Shown here: piece by piece, positions 1 to 5,261 of the stretch
Position numbering within the stretch: the first letter of the stretch is position 1
How the letters are laid out: the number at the start of each line of letters is the position of its first letter
Source: Verrucomicrobiota bacterium
GTDB lineage: Bacteria; Verrucomicrobiota; Verrucomicrobiia; Limisphaerales; AV2
Reading direction: 5' to 3'
DNA: 5,261 nucleotides
Assembly: GCA_003218935.1 (NCBI GenBank)
Contig: QHPA01000121.1
Span: forward strand, 1-5,261
Program-made: the position numbers and the translations under genes
The notes under the pieces: generated by a model
Seen by the model: the letters and a program-made list of their open reading frames with translations, nothing else
What the model was told of the DNA's origin: nothing
The model's database searches: none

Positions 1-987
1 GTTTGTGCCAACGGCCTTGGCTATGGTGTCGTTGGTCGAACCAACAACGACGTTCTCCGGCAGCCGGAAACGGAGTGCGGCGTTGGGAACGAAGAGGACG
101 TTCGTGCGTTGCGCAGTGATGATCGTGGCGTTGGCCGTCATGCCTGGGCGCAGCTTAAGATCCTTATTGTCCACTTCAACGACCGCAGTATAGCTCACAA
201 CATTCTGGTTGGTGATCGGCGCGAAACGGACCTGGTTCACCCGTCCGGAAAACTTGCGACCAAAAAAGGCGTCCACCGCGAATGTCACCTTTTGCCCTTC
301 CTGGACGCCGCCGACATCGGCCTCACTGACCAACGTCTCAATCTGCATCTTTGTCAGGTCATTCGCGATTGTAAAGAGCTCGGGCGTGTTGAAACTGGCC
401 GCGACAGTCTGGCCGGCATCGACCTTCCGCGAGATGACCATGCCGCTGATTGGGGCATAAATTGTCGTGCGGTCGAGGTCCACTTTGGCGCTGTCAACCG
501 ACGCCTGGTGGATCTTCACGTTCGCGTCGGCCTGCTGCAACGCGACTTCGGCCTGCTCGAATTCGGATTCCGAGATAAGCTTGTCGGCATAGAGTTGCTT
601 GGCGCGTTTGGCATTGAACTTGGCCAATTCCAGTCCGGCCTGCGAGTTGGCCAGGTCGGCCACTGCTCGGGCGAGCGCCCGTTCGTAGGTGGCCGGATCA
701 ATTTTGGCCAACTCATCGCCTTCGCGTACCTTGGAATTAAAGTCCACCTTGAGTTCGGTGATAATGCCGGAGATTTGGCTCCCGACGGTGACGGTGCGGA
801 CCGGGTTTAGCGCGCCATTGGCGGTCACCGCCTGCGTAATTTCGCCCTTGGTGACGGGCACCGTCTTGAAATCCAGCGCCTCGTCCTTCGGACGCTTCAC
901 GTAGGCGACCGCCCCGACGCCGATGCCTGTCAGGACCAAGACGACCAACAGCCACTTCAACCACTTCGATTTCTTTTTTACGGCCAT
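1..987 (-). CDS. Efflux pump periplasmic adaptor (MacA/HlyD family), C-terminus cut by the window edge
   Basis: This is a membrane-fusion/adaptor subunit that would link an inner-membrane pump (MacB-type ABC or RND) to an outer-membrane channel. The 329 visible residues show the family order. Residues 1-11 are a basic N-terminus (MAVKKKSKWLK), 12-30 a hydrophobic anchor, and about 60-98 the first lipoyl/barrel half (VGSQISGIITELKV, then GDELAKIDP). Residues about 101-172 form an Ala/Glu/Gln-rich coiled-coil hairpin, followed by the second lipoyl half with TIYAPISG at 175-182. Then come the beta-barrel with SEADVGGVQEGQ and the membrane-proximal part (LRPGMTANATI, VLFVPNAAL). The start is the ATG at 985-987, with AGGA (complement of 998-1001) 10 bases upstream. 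The frame is open to base 1, so the end and any pump gene lie outside. It resembles E. coli MacA most closely, but the transported substrate cannot be told. Family assignment is firm; the ABC-versus-RND partner is unknown. Confidence 0.93.
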   Translation of the reverse strand, partial: MAVKKKSKWLKWLLVVLVLTGIGVGAVAYVKRPKDEALDFKTVPVTKGEITQAVTANGALNPVRTVTVGSQISGIITELKVDFNSKVREGDELAKIDPATYERALARAVADLANSQAGLELAKFNAKRAKQLYADKLISESEFEQAEVALQQADANVKIHQASVDSAKVDLDRTTIYAPISGMVISRKVDAGQTVAASFNTPELFTIANDLTKMQIETLVSEADVGGVQEGQKVTFAVDAFFGRKFSGRVNQVRFAPITNQNVVSYTAVVEVDNKDLKLRPGMTANATIITAQRTNVLFVPNAALRFRLPENVVVGSTNDTIAKAVGTN

Positions 988-1260
988 AGAATCTTTATCC
1001 TGCTGTTCGAAAGCAGCGAAATGCCGAAGGCACCGGTCTGAATTCGCATCAACGAGTCAAATGGTTTGTTGTGGTAGCCGGCGCTTCCACGTCTGTCGAA
1101 CCACTTTCAACCGCAGCAGCCGATAGGATAGGATTTTTTTTGTGGGTCGAATCGTTTTGTTTTGTTTACTGTTTGACTGCTGGCTCTCGAAACATTGTTT
1201 GGTTACGCGCATTGTTGTAAATACTCGGCCGGGGCGGCGGCAACCGGAAATGCCATTGAG
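988..1260. other. Intergenic region without a supported gene, between the sigma operon and the adaptor gene
   Basis: This 273-base gap separates two minus-strand units. I see no open frame with a protein-like composition. The stretch 1131-1175 is low-complexity, with an 8-T run and repeated TTTTG units on the plus strand, next to two tandem TAGGA units at about 1123-1133. It should contain the end of the sigma-operon transcript and, given its length, a separate promoter for the adaptor gene. I find no clean hairpin plus T-run terminator on the minus strand. A CGTAACC heptamer (complement of 1201-1207) resembles the candidate ECF -35 element upstream of the sigma gene, but a GTC at the proper spacing is missing. 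Confidence 0.55.
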
Positions 1261-1692
1261 CTAGAGACCGTTCCCGCCCGGCCTGGGAGCGCCTGGCGGC
1301 GGGCCGTGATGGGACCGTTTGCGGAAGAATTCCTCCCGCTCTCTCTCCATCTGATCGAGTTTCTGCTGCTGCTCCGGGCCGAGCACCTTGGCAATCTCTT
1401 CGTTGGTACTGCGAATCAGCTCCTCGATTTCTTTGATCGTCCGCGAATGAATGGCATCCATCTCCTTCGCGCGTTTCTCGAGAATCGGGTTGATTTCCCG
1501 CACCTGGTCCGGCCTCAGATTGAGCTCGGATTGCAGACGATGGCGGACATGGTCGCAGATCGTCTTGCCATCCGGCGGGTGCCACCATCTTTCTTTGGCG
1601 CCGGTCCAGCCCAAGACAGCGCCGGTCACGCCGCCGACGAGGAAAATCGCGGCCAGATACACGACGATTTTGTTTTTGGTCAAATGACTCAT
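1261..1692 (-). CDS. Membrane-anchored Spy/CpxP/CnrX-like periplasmic protein, probable envelope or metal sensor
   Basis: A 143-aa protein with a short basic N-terminus, one hydrophobic segment at residues 9-29 (an uncleaved anchor or signal sequence), and a soluble, strongly helical domain at about 44-126. The domain carries the hallmarks of the Spy/CpxP/heavy-metal-resistance superfamily: a first helix pair ending in LNLRPDQVREI (57-67) and a second LGPEQQQKLDQM (104-115), the degenerate LTxxQ-type repeats of that fold. C46, H48 and H51 lie just after the anchor and could bind metal, as histidines do in CnrX; this is inference. The tail (127-143) is His/Pro/Gly-rich and probably disordered. 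The start codon overlaps the stop of the preceding gene by 4 bases (ATGA) and has no Shine-Dalgarno of its own, so translation is probably coupled. Last gene of the sigma operon. The superfamily call is good; the ligand is unknown, and a chaperone role is the main alternative. Confidence 0.85.
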   Translation of the reverse strand: MSHLTKNKIVVYLAAIFLVGGVTGAVLGWTGAKERWWHPPDGKTICDHVRHRLQSELNLRPDQVREINPILEKRAKEMDAIHSRTIKEIEELIRSTNEEIAKVLGPEQQQKLDQMEREREEFFRKRSHHGPPPGAPRPGGNGL

Positions 1693-1976
1693 GGCAACAT
1701 GCTCATTCGAATCGCGGAGTCAGCGATGGCCACCGAGCCGGGCTCACGTTCCTTCAATGCCTGATAATTCATGGCTACACTCAGCAGCAGGATAAGGCTG
1801 GCGCACACCAACGCCCCTCGCAACAACAACCTCCACGGCAACGCTTCTTCCGGCTCCTGCCGCCCGCGCCAACCGGCAATGACACGGGTGTCAAAACCAA
1901 ACGGCATTTCGGCCGGCGGTCCTGCCGGTGCCCGCCGTGCCGTTTCTGCCAGACGTTTCCAGAAATCGGGTTTCAT
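1689..1976 (-). CDS. Small single-pass membrane protein, candidate anti-sigma factor
   Basis: A 95-aa protein that I do not recognise by sequence. It has an N-terminal region of about 48 residues containing an amphipathic stretch (FWKRLAETARRAP, 5-17) and a PFGFDTRVIAGW segment (25-36). One transmembrane helix follows at about 50-69 (LLLRGALVCASLILLLSVAM), then a short 26-residue tail. It has no zinc-binding HxxxCxxC anti-sigma motif. It sits between the ECF sigma gene (2-base gap) and the Spy-like gene (4-base overlap). A strong GGAGGA lies 6 bases before its ATG, inside the end of the sigma gene. Size, topology and position resemble CnrY, the roughly 95-residue anti-sigma of Cupriavidus nickel/cobalt resistance, so a sigma-sequestering role is likely but is inferred from context only. 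It could instead be an unrelated small membrane protein. Confidence 0.8.
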   Translation of the reverse strand: MKPDFWKRLAETARRAPAGPPAEMPFGFDTRVIAGWRGRQEPEEALPWRLLLRGALVCASLILLLSVAMNYQALKEREPGSVAIADSAIRMSMLP

Positions 1977-1978
1977 CG

Positions 1979-2569
1979 TTATTCCTCCATCATTTTGGCA
2001 AACTGCTTGCGCAACTTCATCCGCGCGCGGAACGCGCGAACTTTGATGAGCGACGCGCTCCAGCCGGTCCGTTCTCTGACTTCTTCCACCGAACGCTCTT
2101 CCAAATCCAGCATCGTCAGTATCAGGCGGTCTTTGGGCAACAACGTTCCCAACATCTTGTGCGCCAGTTCGCGCGCGATCAATTGCGCGGACGGGTCCGG
2201 CCCTTTCGCCGTGGCCACCACTTTCTCAATCATTTCCGCCTCGTCTTCCTTCAAGTCGGCCCAACGCAACTCGGGCCGGCATTTCTCGGCGCGCAGGGCG
2301 TTGAGGCAGGTGTTCACCGCCACACGCGAAACCCAATGCTCGAACGGGACGCTGCCGGAGTACTGGTCGAAGTGCGCGAATATTTTGCCAAACACCATCT
2401 GCGCCAGATCCTCCTCGTCCGTCCGCCGCGGCAGGTGTGAGCGCACGATTTTCATGACCAGCGGGTAAAGCTCGCGCACGAGCGCCCGCGCCGCGTCCTC
2501 GTCTCGTTGGCGCACGCGCTCCAGACAGGCCGCCATGTCGAGGCCGACCTCAGCCATACTTGGTTCCAT
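1979..2569 (-). CDS. RNA polymerase ECF-type sigma-70 family factor
   Basis: A 196-aa alternative sigma factor that would direct RNA polymerase to a small regulon. Region 2 is visible at about 27-93, with DEEDLAQMVFGKIF (51-64) for core binding and -10 contacts and the aromatic/Arg-rich FEHWVSRVAVNTCLNALR (76-93). An acidic linker (104-128) follows. Region 4 lies at about 132-190, with LLPKDRLILTMLDLEERSVE (143-162) leading into a helix-turn-helix whose recognition helix is around TGWSASLIKVRAFRARMKLR. There is no region 1.1 or 3 and no extra C-terminal domain, as is typical of ECF factors. The start could be the ATG at 2567-2569 or a second in-frame ATG at 2555-2557 (Met5); neither has a strong ribosome-binding site, though GGAA lies about 8 bases before Met5. 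It is the first gene of the three-gene operon, and a candidate autoregulatory promoter lies just upstream. Confidence 0.94.
   Translation of the reverse strand: MEPSMAEVGLDMAACLERVRQRDEDAARALVRELYPLVMKIVRSHLPRRTDEEDLAQMVFGKIFAHFDQYSGSVPFEHWVSRVAVNTCLNALRAEKCRPELRWADLKEDEAEMIEKVVATAKGPDPSAQLIARELAHKMLGTLLPKDRLILTMLDLEERSVEEVRERTGWSASLIKVRAFRARMKLRKQFAKMMEE
1983..1988 (-). promoter_or_regulatory. Strong ribosome-binding site inside the sigma gene's 3' end
   Basis: Read on the minus strand this is GGAGGA, 6 bases before the ATG at 1974-1976 of the small membrane-protein gene. It overlaps the last codons of the sigma factor, so the two proteins are made from adjacent, probably coupled, translation units. 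It fixes the start of the 95-aa gene and suggests efficient synthesis of the presumed anti-sigma relative to the sigma factor, whose own start is poorly marked. Confidence 0.75.
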
Positions 2570-2593
2570 AATTGCGAAGCCACATTGCCTGAT

Positions 2594-2620
2594 GACCCCT
2601 CATGGTCGCCGCTGGTTACA
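2594..2620 (-). promoter_or_regulatory. Candidate ECF-type promoter of the sigma operon
   Basis: On the minus strand, TGTAACC (complement of 2614-2620) is followed after 16 bases by GGTC (complement of 2594-2597). An AAC-containing -35 and a GTC-containing -10 at 16-base spacing are common features of ECF-dependent promoters. The inferred transcript start, near 2587, would leave a leader of about 20 bases before the ATG at 2569. A related TGTCACA (complement of 2624-2630) lies exactly one 10-base turn upstream. Autoregulation is usual for ECF operons; the assignment here rests on motif shape alone. Confidence 0.35.
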
Positions 2621-2666
2621 GGCTGTGACATCTCAATATCCGAAACCCAAAACAGATGCGACACCA

Positions 2667-2694
2667 AACTTTGAACTTTGAACCTTGATCTTTG
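2667..2694. repeat. Four tandem 7-bp repeats in the divergent intergenic region
   Basis: Four consecutive heptamers read on the plus strand as AACTTTG, AACTTTG, AACCTTG and ATCTTTG (2667-2673, 2674-2680, 2681-2687, 2688-2694). The first two are identical and the others differ by one substitution each. The array ends 17 bases before the ATG of the beta-CASP gene and also lies upstream of the sigma operon, so it falls in the 5' leader or promoter zone of both. A TTG inside it (2685) opens the beta-CASP frame nine codons early, but that is probably not the true start. Function unknown. Confidence 0.8.
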
Positions 2695-2711
2695 CCCGTC
2701 ATCCTGGCTCC

Positions 2712-4106
2712 ATGCAAATCCACTTCTTCGGCGCCACCCGCACCACAACCGGCTCCCTCTTCTTGCTCGAAATCAATCAGCAACGCCTCCTCTTCGAATG
2801 CGGCTTGTTCCAGGGTAAACGTGACGCATCCGTCGAGCGTAATCGCAATTTCCCGTTCGATCCGCACGAGCTCGATGCCGTCGTCCTCAGCCATGCGCAC
2901 ATCGACCACTGCGGCAATCTGCCAAACCTCTGCCGCCAAGGCTACACCGGAAACATTTACTGCACGTTCGCCACGCGCGATCTCGCCGCGATTATGCTCG
3001 AAGATTCCGCCGAAATTCAACGCGCCGACGCCGAGTTTGTCTCCAAAAAACGGGCGAAGAAAGGCCAGCCGCCGGTCGAGCCCCTTTATTCTGCCGCGGA
3101 TGCTGAAAGGGCGGTTCGCCAGTTTGTGTCCATCAACTACGATCGTCCCTTCCCTGTCCTCGACGGTGTCACCGTTACTTTCCGCGATGCCGGGCACATC
3201 CTTGGCTCCGCGCAGGTTGTCCTCGATGTTCGCGACGCCGGCCGCACGTACCGCTTTCTGTTCAGCGGCGACCTCGGCCGCGGTAACGACGACATCTTGC
3301 GCGATCCGGAGCGCGTTGGGCAGGTTGACTACCTGCAAATCGAAAGCACGTACGGCGACCGGGAACATTCAGCCAAGCAGAGCGCCAACGAAGAGGTCGG
3401 CCGGCTCGTGCGCGACACGCTCGACAAAAAAGGCAAAGTCATCATCCCCGCCTTTTCCGTCGGCCGCACGCAACAGATTGTTTACACGCTGCATCAGCTC
3501 ACCTGCGACGGCAAGCTGTCCAAAGTGCCTATCTTTGTTGACAGCCCGCTGAGCGTGAACGCCACCGAGGTCTATCGTCTGCACCCGGAATGTTTCAACG
3601 ATGCCATCTCCAGATTTCTGCGCGAAAAGGAAAATCCATTCGGCATGGAAAATCTGACTTACATCCGTGAAGTCGCGCATTCGATGAAGCTGAACGACCT
3701 GAAAGAACCGGCGATCATCATCAGCGCCTCGGGCATGTGCGAAGCCGGCCGCATCCGGCATCATTTGAAAAACCACATCGGCAACCCGGAGGACTTGGTT
3801 TTATTCATCGGCTATTGCGCCGAGCGCACCCTGGGGGCCCAAATTCTTTCCGGCCAGAACCCCGTCAGCATCTTCGGCGAACCGCACGAAGTCCGCGCGC
3901 GCATCGCATCGCTCGACGCCTTTTCCGGCCACGCGGACAAAAATGAATTGCGCCGCTACGTCGACGCTCTGACCGGCGACATCAAAAAGATTTTCGTCGT
4001 CCATGGCGAAGAATCACAGGCAATGGCTTTCGGGGAAACACTGCGCGCGATGAAACCGAAGGCGGAAGTGTTCGTGCCCGAATACAAGCAGTCGGCGACG
4101 ATTTAG
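2712..4106 (+). CDS. Beta-CASP metallo-beta-lactamase-fold RNase (CPSF73/TTHA0252-like)
   Basis: A complete 464-aa cytoplasmic metallohydrolase of the RNA-processing beta-CASP group. Metal-site motifs are intact: HAHIDHCG with H61, H63, D65 and H66 (motif 2), H162 in AGHILGSA (motif 3) and D187 in FSGDLG (motif 4). The beta-CASP motifs are also present: E211 in ESTYGDR (A), H407 in SGHAD (B) and H431 in VHGEE (C). The family signature SGMCEAGRIRHHL is also present. These residues predict a two-zinc endo- and/or exoribonuclease like Thermus TTHA0252, not an antibiotic-degrading lactamase. The start is the ATG at 2712, which begins the typical MQIHFFGATRTTTGS strand; an earlier TTG at 2685 would add nine residues encoded by the repeat and leader. 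No clear Shine-Dalgarno precedes 2712. There is no KH or Zn-finger extension. It is divergent from the sigma operon and convergent with lipA. The exact RNA substrate cannot be deduced. Confidence 0.95.
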   Translation: MQIHFFGATRTTTGSLFLLEINQQRLLFECGLFQGKRDASVERNRNFPFDPHELDAVVLSHAHIDHCGNLPNLCRQGYTGNIYCTFATRDLAAIMLEDSAEIQRADAEFVSKKRAKKGQPPVEPLYSAADAERAVRQFVSINYDRPFPVLDGVTVTFRDAGHILGSAQVVLDVRDAGRTYRFLFSGDLGRGNDDILRDPERVGQVDYLQIESTYGDREHSAKQSANEEVGRLVRDTLDKKGKVIIPAFSVGRTQQIVYTLHQLTCDGKLSKVPIFVDSPLSVNATEVYRLHPECFNDAISRFLREKENPFGMENLTYIREVAHSMKLNDLKEPAIIISASGMCEAGRIRHHLKNHIGNPEDLVLFIGYCAERTLGAQILSGQNPVSIFGEPHEVRARIASLDAFSGHADKNELRRYVDALTGDIKKIFVVHGEESQAMAFGETLRAMKPKAEVFVPEYKQSATI

Positions 4107-4158
4107 TCTGGACTCGCTCCCTTTCCCTCCACGCGGCCCTCTTGTCGGAGCGCGCTGA

Positions 4159-5139
4159 TCACCGTTTTAGTTCAACTGCTGACGAGTCAGATAACGACGG
4201 CTTTGCCATTCGCAACTCTGGCGAACAGCGGCTGACTGACGCCCGCTGTGAGGACCCTGCTCGCAACTCAAATTCATCCGCGTGATATGAGCTGCGCACC
4301 ATCGGACCGCTCGCCACGTGCGCGAAGCCCATTCTTTCGGCGACCTGTTTGTATTCGGCAAACTTTCCGGGCGGAACAAACTCGACGACCGGCAAATGCT
4401 TCCGGGTCGGCTGCAGGTATTGGCCCAGTGTGAGAATGTCAGAGCCGACCCGGCGCAAATCTTCCATCGCCTGAAACAATTCCTCTTCCGTCTCCCCCAG
4501 GCCAAGCATCAGACCGGACTTGGTGTAAATCGTGCCGCCGCGCTTCGCCTTCACCTTGCCCAGCACGCTGAGCGAGCGTTCGTAGGTCGCGCGATGCCGC
4601 ACGGACGACGTGAGGCGGCGCACCGTTTCCAGGTTGTGATTGAAAACGTGCGGGTTCGCCGCGAGGACCGTATCGATGGACTCGTCGCGGTCGTTGAAGT
4701 CAGGCACGAGCACTTCGATGACGATGCCATGGTTCAACGCGCGCACCGCTTCGATCGTGCGGCGAAAATGTTCCGCGCCGCCATCAGCCAAATCGTCGCG
4801 TGCCACCGCCGTGATCACAACATGGTTGAGCCCCATCCGGCGAGTCGCTTCGGCGACGCGCGCCGGCTCGTCGGCTTCCAGCGCGAACGGTTTGGCGGTG
4901 GCAACCGCGCAGAAGCGGCAGGCACGCGTGCAACGGTCGCCGGCGATCATGAACGTCGCCGTGCCTTTGCTCCAGCATTCCCAGTGGTTCGGGCACCTGG
5001 CGCTCTCGCAGACCGTGTGCAGGTTCAACTCATCGAGCAACGCTCGCGTGCGCGCGAAGGTGTCCGAGGTTGGCAGCCTGACGCGCAGCCATTCCGGCAG
5101 GCGCGGGCGCGGTTTCAAAGTGATTTCAGCAATTTCCAT
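4159..5139 (-). CDS. lipA: Lipoyl synthase (radical SAM), with an atypical C-terminal tail
   Basis: LipA inserts two sulfurs into octanoyl groups on lipoyl domains of 2-oxoacid dehydrogenases and the glycine cleavage H protein. Both iron-sulfur clusters are visible. The auxiliary cluster has C44, C49 and C55 (CESARCPNHWEC), plus the RSSY serine near 283-284. The radical-SAM cluster is CTRACRFC with C70, C74 and C77. Other family landmarks are GGAEHF, FNHNLETV, KSGLMLGLGE, LTLGQYLQPT and the terminal VASGPMVRSSYHADEF (about 275-290). The chosen start, the ATG at 5137-5139, gives 326 aa. The frame stays open for 30 codons upstream, but that stretch translates the CACGAAT repeat and is not LipA-like. 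No good ribosome-binding site precedes the start. After F290, where homologues normally end within a few residues, a 36-residue Ser/Arg-rich tail of unfamiliar sequence follows. The gene converges on the beta-CASP gene across a 52-base gap. Confidence 0.97.
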   Translation of the reverse strand: MEIAEITLKPRPRLPEWLRVRLPTSDTFARTRALLDELNLHTVCESARCPNHWECWSKGTATFMIAGDRCTRACRFCAVATAKPFALEADEPARVAEATRRMGLNHVVITAVARDDLADGGAEHFRRTIEAVRALNHGIVIEVLVPDFNDRDESIDTVLAANPHVFNHNLETVRRLTSSVRHRATYERSLSVLGKVKAKRGGTIYTKSGLMLGLGETEEELFQAMEDLRRVGSDILTLGQYLQPTRKHLPVVEFVPPGKFAEYKQVAERMGFAHVASGPMVRSSYHADEFELRAGSSQRASVSRCSPELRMAKPSLSDSSAVELKR

Positions 5140-5150
5140 TTGGTTGTTTA

Positions 5151-5180
5151 ACCACGAATGGACACGAATCAACACGAATA
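5151..5180. repeat. Three tandem 10-bp CACGAAT repeats upstream of lipA
   Basis: Three consecutive decamers (5151-5160, 5161-5170, 5171-5180) share the core CACGAAT at 5153-5159, 5163-5169 and 5173-5179, with variable flanking trinucleotides. The array begins 11 bases upstream of the lipA ATG, so it lies in the leader or promoter region. Similar CACGAAT arrays recur between genes in several environmental bacterial groups and give rise to spurious peptides such as LIRVHSW on one strand and HEWTRINTNK on the other; that recollection is general knowledge and was not checked here. Function unknown. Confidence 0.8.
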
Positions 5181-5261
5181 AACCGGATCCAACAAGATTT
5201 TCGAGCTGAACGCCGATCAAGAATGTCATTCGGGCCGTGGCCTAATTTGCTTCAGGTGGGT

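Noticed and set aside
109..810. Long plus-strand open frame of 233 codons opposite the adaptor gene
   Set aside because: The minus-strand frame encodes a clear MacA/HlyD protein over the same bases. The plus-strand product has no recognisable domain and is an antisense shadow in GC-rich coding DNA.
1131..1175. T-rich low-complexity stretch that could be a terminator T-tract
   Set aside because: The T-run is on the plus strand, where no gene ends nearby, and no stable hairpin precedes it. On the minus strand, where the genes lie, it is an A-run.
2616..3368. Minus-strand open frame of 250 codons overlapping the beta-CASP gene
   Set aside because: It runs opposite intact catalytic motifs of the beta-CASP protein and through the divergent promoter and heptamer repeats; it is a shadow.
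2712..4106. Possible beta-lactamase (antibiotic resistance) reading of the metallo-beta-lactamase fold
   Set aside because: The beta-CASP motifs (E211, H407, H431) and the SGMCEAGR signature place it in the RNA-processing branch, and there is no signal peptide.
4115..4152. Inverted repeat CGCTCC / GGAGCG in the gap between the convergent beta-CASP and lipA genes, a possible shared terminator
   Set aside because: The stem is only 6 bp with a 26-base loop, and no T-run follows on either strand at the proper distance. It is too weak to call a terminator.
4318..5151. Plus-strand open frame of 277 codons opposite lipA
   Set aside because: The minus strand carries every lipoyl synthase motif. The Arg/His/Ala-rich antisense product has no family features.
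1..5261. CRISPR arrays, tRNA or rRNA genes, insertion sequences
   Set aside because: I saw no spaced direct repeats of CRISPR length, no recognisable tRNA or rRNA segments, and no transposase-like frames or terminal inverted repeats.

Overview
The window is a moderately GC-rich bacterial chromosome segment carrying five real genes, one of them cut by the left edge. No gene here fixes the taxonomy. The lipoyl synthase sequence style, the short tandem intergenic repeats (CACGAAT decamers and CAAAGTT-type heptamers), and the ECF sigma plus Spy-like protein pairing together suggest a member of the Verrucomicrobiota or the wider PVC group. That placement is inference.

Layout, left to right. Positions 1-987 (minus strand) encode the N-terminal 329 residues of a MacA/HlyD-type periplasmic adaptor of an efflux pump; its C-terminus and any pump subunits lie off the left edge. 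A 273-base gap without a convincing gene follows (988-1260). Positions 1261-2569 hold a tight three-gene minus-strand operon, transcribed in the order ECF sigma factor (196 aa), single-pass membrane protein (95 aa), and membrane-anchored Spy/CpxP/CnrX-like periplasmic protein (143 aa). The genes are separated by 2 bases and then overlap by 4 bases. A divergent intergenic region (2570-2711) carries a candidate ECF promoter and four tandem heptamers. Positions 2712-4106 (plus) encode a complete 464-aa beta-CASP metallo-beta-lactamase-fold protein of the RNA-processing (CPSF73/TTHA0252-like) type. Positions 4159-5139 (minus, convergent) encode lipoyl synthase LipA with an unusual C-terminal tail. 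Three tandem CACGAAT decamers lie just upstream of lipA.

The most interesting part is the three-gene operon. Its proteins match in kind and size the components of the Cupriavidus CnrYXH metal-sensing system: CnrH (ECF sigma), CnrY (about 95 aa, single-pass anti-sigma) and CnrX (Spy-like periplasmic sensor). The gene order differs (sigma, membrane protein, sensor), and an efflux adaptor lies downstream on the same strand. A plausible reading is a trans-envelope stress or metal switch: the periplasmic protein senses a signal, the small membrane protein holds or releases the sigma factor, and the sigma factor drives its own operon and possibly the efflux genes. The sensing and anti-sigma roles are inferred from architecture, not proven. 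The beta-CASP nuclease and LipA look like housekeeping neighbours.
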